This document shows, piece by piece, positions 13,149 to 15,727 of a stretch of 15,727 nucleotides of DNA. Location: assembly GCA_023430565.1 (NCBI GenBank), contig JAEZAD010000204.1:1-15727 (forward strand). The letters run 5' to 3'. The translations under genes and the position numbers were made by a program. A model generated the notes under the pieces. That model saw nothing but the letters and a program-made list of their open reading frames with translations, had not been told where the DNA came from and ran no database searches. How positions within the stretch are numbered: the stretch's first letter is position 1; each line of letters starts with the position of its first letter. This DNA comes from Verrucomicrobiota bacterium. GTDB taxonomy: Bacteria; Verrucomicrobiota; Verrucomicrobiia; Opitutales; Opitutaceae.

Positions 13149-14159
13149 ATGAAATGGCTGTATAAAATATCATTAGCGCTTCTGATTGCCACTGTGGTTA
13201 CATCTGCGGCTGTGGCCGCATACTATTTTAGCAGGATCAATAAGGGCTATGATAAAAATGCTACAAATGTTTTTGGTGAGAATCCAAAGTATCATTTCTC
13301 CTTGATTTTAGATTCCGGAGACGATGAATATTGGCAGAGTTTTAAAGAAGGGGTCTTTGAAGCCGGAAAAGTTCACAACGCCGCCATTGAATACAACCCC
13401 ATATCCGACCCGGACGGCATTGACAAGACGATAGAGTATATCAATATTGCCAGCAAATCTAGGGTTGACGGCATTATTGTAAACGGTGAAAATTCAACCG
13501 AGTATTCGGAGGCAATTAAACAAGCGGGCAAGTCTGGAATCCACATTGTCGTGGGACAGGCGGAGTCTATAGACAGCAGTAGGCTTTCCTATGTGGGAAA
13601 TAATTTTTATGATTATGGAGTAAAAGCAGCAAAGCTCATTTCTCAAATATCGGGCAAGGATCCGCAAATCAATCTGGCGGTAATCCTGTCTAATTCAAGC
13701 CGAAGCAGGGCTGACAAGACTGTCATGTCTCAGAGTGATATTATGATGAGCGGCATAACCAGTATCATTGAAAGTGAGAAAAAGATAAAGCTGCTATGCA
13801 CCTTATATAGGAATAGCGATCTTCTTGGAGCAGAGGATCTGACGAGGGACATATTAACCCAGTATACGGATGTGGATGTGATATTCTGCACAAATGCCAA
13901 GGATACGGTAGCCGCCGCGCGGGTCATCGTCGAACGTAATCTGGTGGGAGAAGTGGTTATTGTCGGCACGGGCATCACCGATGAGATCAAGTATTATATT
14001 AAAAAAGGGATCCTCTTCGGCGTACTGGACAGAAATGGGTATAACGCTGGATACAAGAGCGTAGAAATATTGTGCGAAAGTGTCGGAGATTCATTTCAAT
14101 CAAGTTATATCAACATCCCCATGGATATCTATACAGCCATAAATATTGATCAAAAATAA
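13149..14159 (+). CDS. Membrane-anchored sugar-binding protein, putative sensory partner of the adjacent histidine kinase
   Basis: The 336-residue protein begins with one hydrophobic segment (residues about 5-27, ISLALLIATVVTSAAVAAYY) and no lipobox cysteine, so it is probably membrane-anchored with the rest outside. From about residue 47 it has a Peripla_BP_4 sugar-binding fold (YHFSLILDSGDDEYWQSF, VDGIIVNGENSTEYSEAI, LSYVGNNFYDYGVKAAKLI, VDVIFCTNAKDTVAAARV). It is clearly diverged from the ChvE lipoprotein upstream. It is followed 19 nt later by a histidine kinase, as in XylFII-LytS systems where the binding protein touches the kinase sensor domain. It is therefore likely a sensor and not a transport component (inference). 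The frame reaches a GTG at 13035 inside the terminator; ATG 13149, with AAAGGGGGG upstream, is the credible start. Confidence 0.85.
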   Translation: MKWLYKISLALLIATVVTSAAVAAYYFSRINKGYDKNATNVFGENPKYHFSLILDSGDDEYWQSFKEGVFEAGKVHNAAIEYNPISDPDGIDKTIEYINIASKSRVDGIIVNGENSTEYSEAIKQAGKSGIHIVVGQAESIDSSRLSYVGNNFYDYGVKAAKLISQISGKDPQINLAVILSNSSRSRADKTVMSQSDIMMSGITSIIESEKKIKLLCTLYRNSDLLGAEDLTRDILTQYTDVDVIFCTNAKDTVAAARVIVERNLVGEVVIVGTGITDEIKYYIKKGILFGVLDRNGYNAGYKSVEILCESVGDSFQSSYINIPMDIYTAINIDQK

Positions 14160-14178
14160 ATGAAGAGTTATAAAGGCT

Positions 14179-15666
14179 ATGAAAAAATTTTGGAGCAGGA
14201 TGTTCAACAGCATAAAGTCCAGGATTATTGCAGTTTTTGTTCTGACTATGATTTTAGCCAGTGCAGCCAGCATTTTTATTCTGGGATTATCCAGCAACAT
14301 CATTGAAAAGATGGATGATATGTTTGCTGCCAATGTGGAGATTGAGAACTTCCTGAGTGATATGCAAGACGTCAATACCAACCTGACGAATTACCTTGTT
14401 ACCTCCGACTCGGACAGCTTGCTCAACTATTATCGATACAAGGATGTTTTCAGCGAGAAGGCCAAGAGCATGTTTTACCAGTTGCAGGGGATATATAGCC
14501 AGAATGATCTGATTTACAAGGATATCGCCTACATGGTCGATTCCTATTTCAATGAGGCGGAAGCGGCAGTAAAGGCTAAAAGAATGGATAACGCCGATGA
14601 ATATATCACCCGGTATGCTGAAGTGAACAAGATTACCGGATATATCCGAACCTATACTGATCGATTGAACCTGAACATTCTCAATATCAATACAAACCAA
14701 TACCAGGATATGTCCGAGAACCTAAACAAGCTGCGAACAGCCAACCTGATACTCATCATATCGGTAATACTGCTCAATGTGCTTGTGATTTCCTATATGA
14801 CCTATAATATGACTAAGCCGATTATCAAGCTTGCCCATTCGGCGGAGGAAATATCCAAGGGCAATTTTGACGCAGAGGATATTGAGGTGCATTCACAGGA
14901 CGAGCTTAGCATCATGGCAAACGCATTTAATGGAATGAAGCATAGCTTGAGAAATCATATTCGTGAGTTGCACAACAAGGCTGACACTGAATCACAGCTT
15001 TTGGAGCAGCAGATAGAAAATTTAAGGATGCAATCGCTGCTAGTAGATGCGGAGATGAAAGCGCTACAAATGCAGATAAATCCGCACTTTCTTTTTAATA
15101 CACTGAATGCAGGGGTTCAGCTTGCCATGATTGAGGGAGCCGACAGGACATCCACCTTTCTTGATAATATGGCCATGATATTCAGATACAATGTTAAAAG
15201 CCTGGACAGAAAGGTCAGGATTAAGGACGAAATAGATACCATAAGGGCCTATGAGGATCTCTTCTTCGTGCGATTCGGAGATATTATCAGATTTGAGTAC
15301 CACATTGATTCAAGTCTGCTGGACCTTGTGGTTCCACCTCTGATTGTCCAGCCCTTGGTGGAGAATGCCACGATTCATGGGATAGGAAACCTGGAGCGGG
15401 GAGGCGTGATAAATATCTCCCTTGAAAAAAGCGATGGGAGGGTTAGAATAGGTGTCCAGGACAATGGGGCCGGGATGAGCGAAGAAACAAGGCAGCAGAT
15501 ATTGGGATGCCAAAGGTTTGAAAGCGAAATATCCGGGCAGGCAACAGGGATCGGAATATATAACGTGGTGCAGAGGCTGAAGCTGTTTTTTAATTGTGAA
15601 GATGTCATAGAAGTGATGAGCGCTCCGGGTAAAGGCACAAAGGTAGTTCTAAAAATACCGTCCTAA
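14179..15666 (+). CDS. LytS/YesM-type sensor histidine kinase
   Basis: The 495-residue protein has TM helix 1 (about 16-37), an extracellular, mostly helical sensor region (about 38-188), TM helix 2 (about 190-210), a HAMP linker (PIIKLAHSAEEISKGNF), a coiled coil (about 262-290), the His_kinase domain with LQMQINPHFLFNTLN (phospho-acceptor H303) and a HATPase_c domain: N-box LVENATIHG (N396), DNGAGM (D428) and GIGIYNV (from G457). All catalytic boxes look intact. It should autophosphorylate on H303 in response to the sugar-binding protein and pass phosphate to a response regulator. It lies 19 nt after the binding-protein gene and about 45 nt before the regulator start. The ribosome site for ATG 14179 is weak; ATG 14200, preceded by GGAG, is an alternative start seven codons downstream. 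Confidence 0.92.
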   Translation: MKKFWSRMFNSIKSRIIAVFVLTMILASAASIFILGLSSNIIEKMDDMFAANVEIENFLSDMQDVNTNLTNYLVTSDSDSLLNYYRYKDVFSEKAKSMFYQLQGIYSQNDLIYKDIAYMVDSYFNEAEAAVKAKRMDNADEYITRYAEVNKITGYIRTYTDRLNLNILNINTNQYQDMSENLNKLRTANLILIISVILLNVLVISYMTYNMTKPIIKLAHSAEEISKGNFDAEDIEVHSQDELSIMANAFNGMKHSLRNHIRELHNKADTESQLLEQQIENLRMQSLLVDAEMKALQMQINPHFLFNTLNAGVQLAMIEGADRTSTFLDNMAMIFRYNVKSLDRKVRIKDEIDTIRAYEDLFFVRFGDIIRFEYHIDSSLLDLVVPPLIVQPLVENATIHGIGNLERGGVINISLEKSDGRVRIGVQDNGAGMSEETRQQILGCQRFESEISGQATGIGIYNVVQRLKLFFNCEDVIEVMSAPGKGTKVVLKIPS

Positions 15667-15711
15667 AAACCCATTCGACATTTTGAAAAATCGAAGAAGG
15701 TGGTGATTCTT

Positions 15712-15727
15712 GTGTATAGCCTTATGG
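15712..15727 (+). CDS. Probable response regulator, first five codons only (cut by window end)
   Basis: A GTG at 15712 follows the ribosome binding site AAGGTGG (15698-15704) at 7 nt and begins MYSLM, resembling the MYKLLIVDDE-type opening of YesN/AraC-type response regulators. Its place directly after a LytS/YesM kinase supports this. Too little is visible to confirm it. Confidence 0.5.

Noticed and set aside
14287..14700. Minus-strand ORF of 137 codons
   Set aside because: It is antisense to the sensor region of the histidine kinase and has no recognisable domain.

Overview
The window comes from a low-G+C, Gram-positive bacterium, most likely an anaerobic, spore-forming member of the Clostridia. 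The grounds are AT-rich intergenic DNA, strong purine-rich ribosome binding sites, frequent GTG/TTG starts, many intrinsic terminators, an S-layer (SLH) protein, a DUF2935 protein, a SigZ-type sigma factor and a YesM/LytS-type sensor kinase. All convincing genes are on the plus strand. I saw no tRNA, rRNA, CRISPR array, transposase or phage gene.

Layout. Positions 1-1601 hold the 3' part of a repeat-rich surface protein with C-terminal SLH domains and a strong terminator. Positions 1602-1862 hold a possible tiny transcription unit with a rubredoxin-knuckle-like microORF and its own terminator. Positions 1946-2869 encode a duplicated four-helix DUF2935 protein. Positions 3003-4894 hold a compact cassette: a DUF318/ArsP-like permease, a 69-residue protein with ten cysteines, and a SigZ-like ECF sigma factor with a Cys/His tail. 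The permease is preceded by a leader that can hide its ribosome binding site. I consider this cassette the most interesting unit.

Positions 5143-7348 carry single-gene and small-operon accessory functions: a rifamycin ADP-ribosyltransferase (Arr), a PPOX-fold flavin protein, a flavodoxin-domain protein and a TspO membrane protein whose ribosome binding site lies in a hairpin. Positions 7469-8888 are a self-contained unit (promoter, DUF362 ferredoxin-like protein, terminator).

Positions 9051-13043 are a ChvE-GguA-GguB multiple-monosaccharide ABC transporter operon: a lipoprotein binding protein, a hairpin that may set its dosage, a double ATPase, a permease and a terminator. Positions 13058-15727 start a second unit with its own extended -10 promoter and a 13-bp tandem repeat. 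It encodes a membrane-anchored sugar-binding protein, a LytS/YesM-type histidine kinase and, cut by the window end, probably a response regulator. By analogy with the XylFII-LytS-YesN three-component system, this second unit probably senses an extracellular sugar and controls the neighbouring transporter.

Several starts were moved from the longest possible ORF to codons with proper ribosome binding sites: 5720, 6289, 9051, 10225 and 13149.
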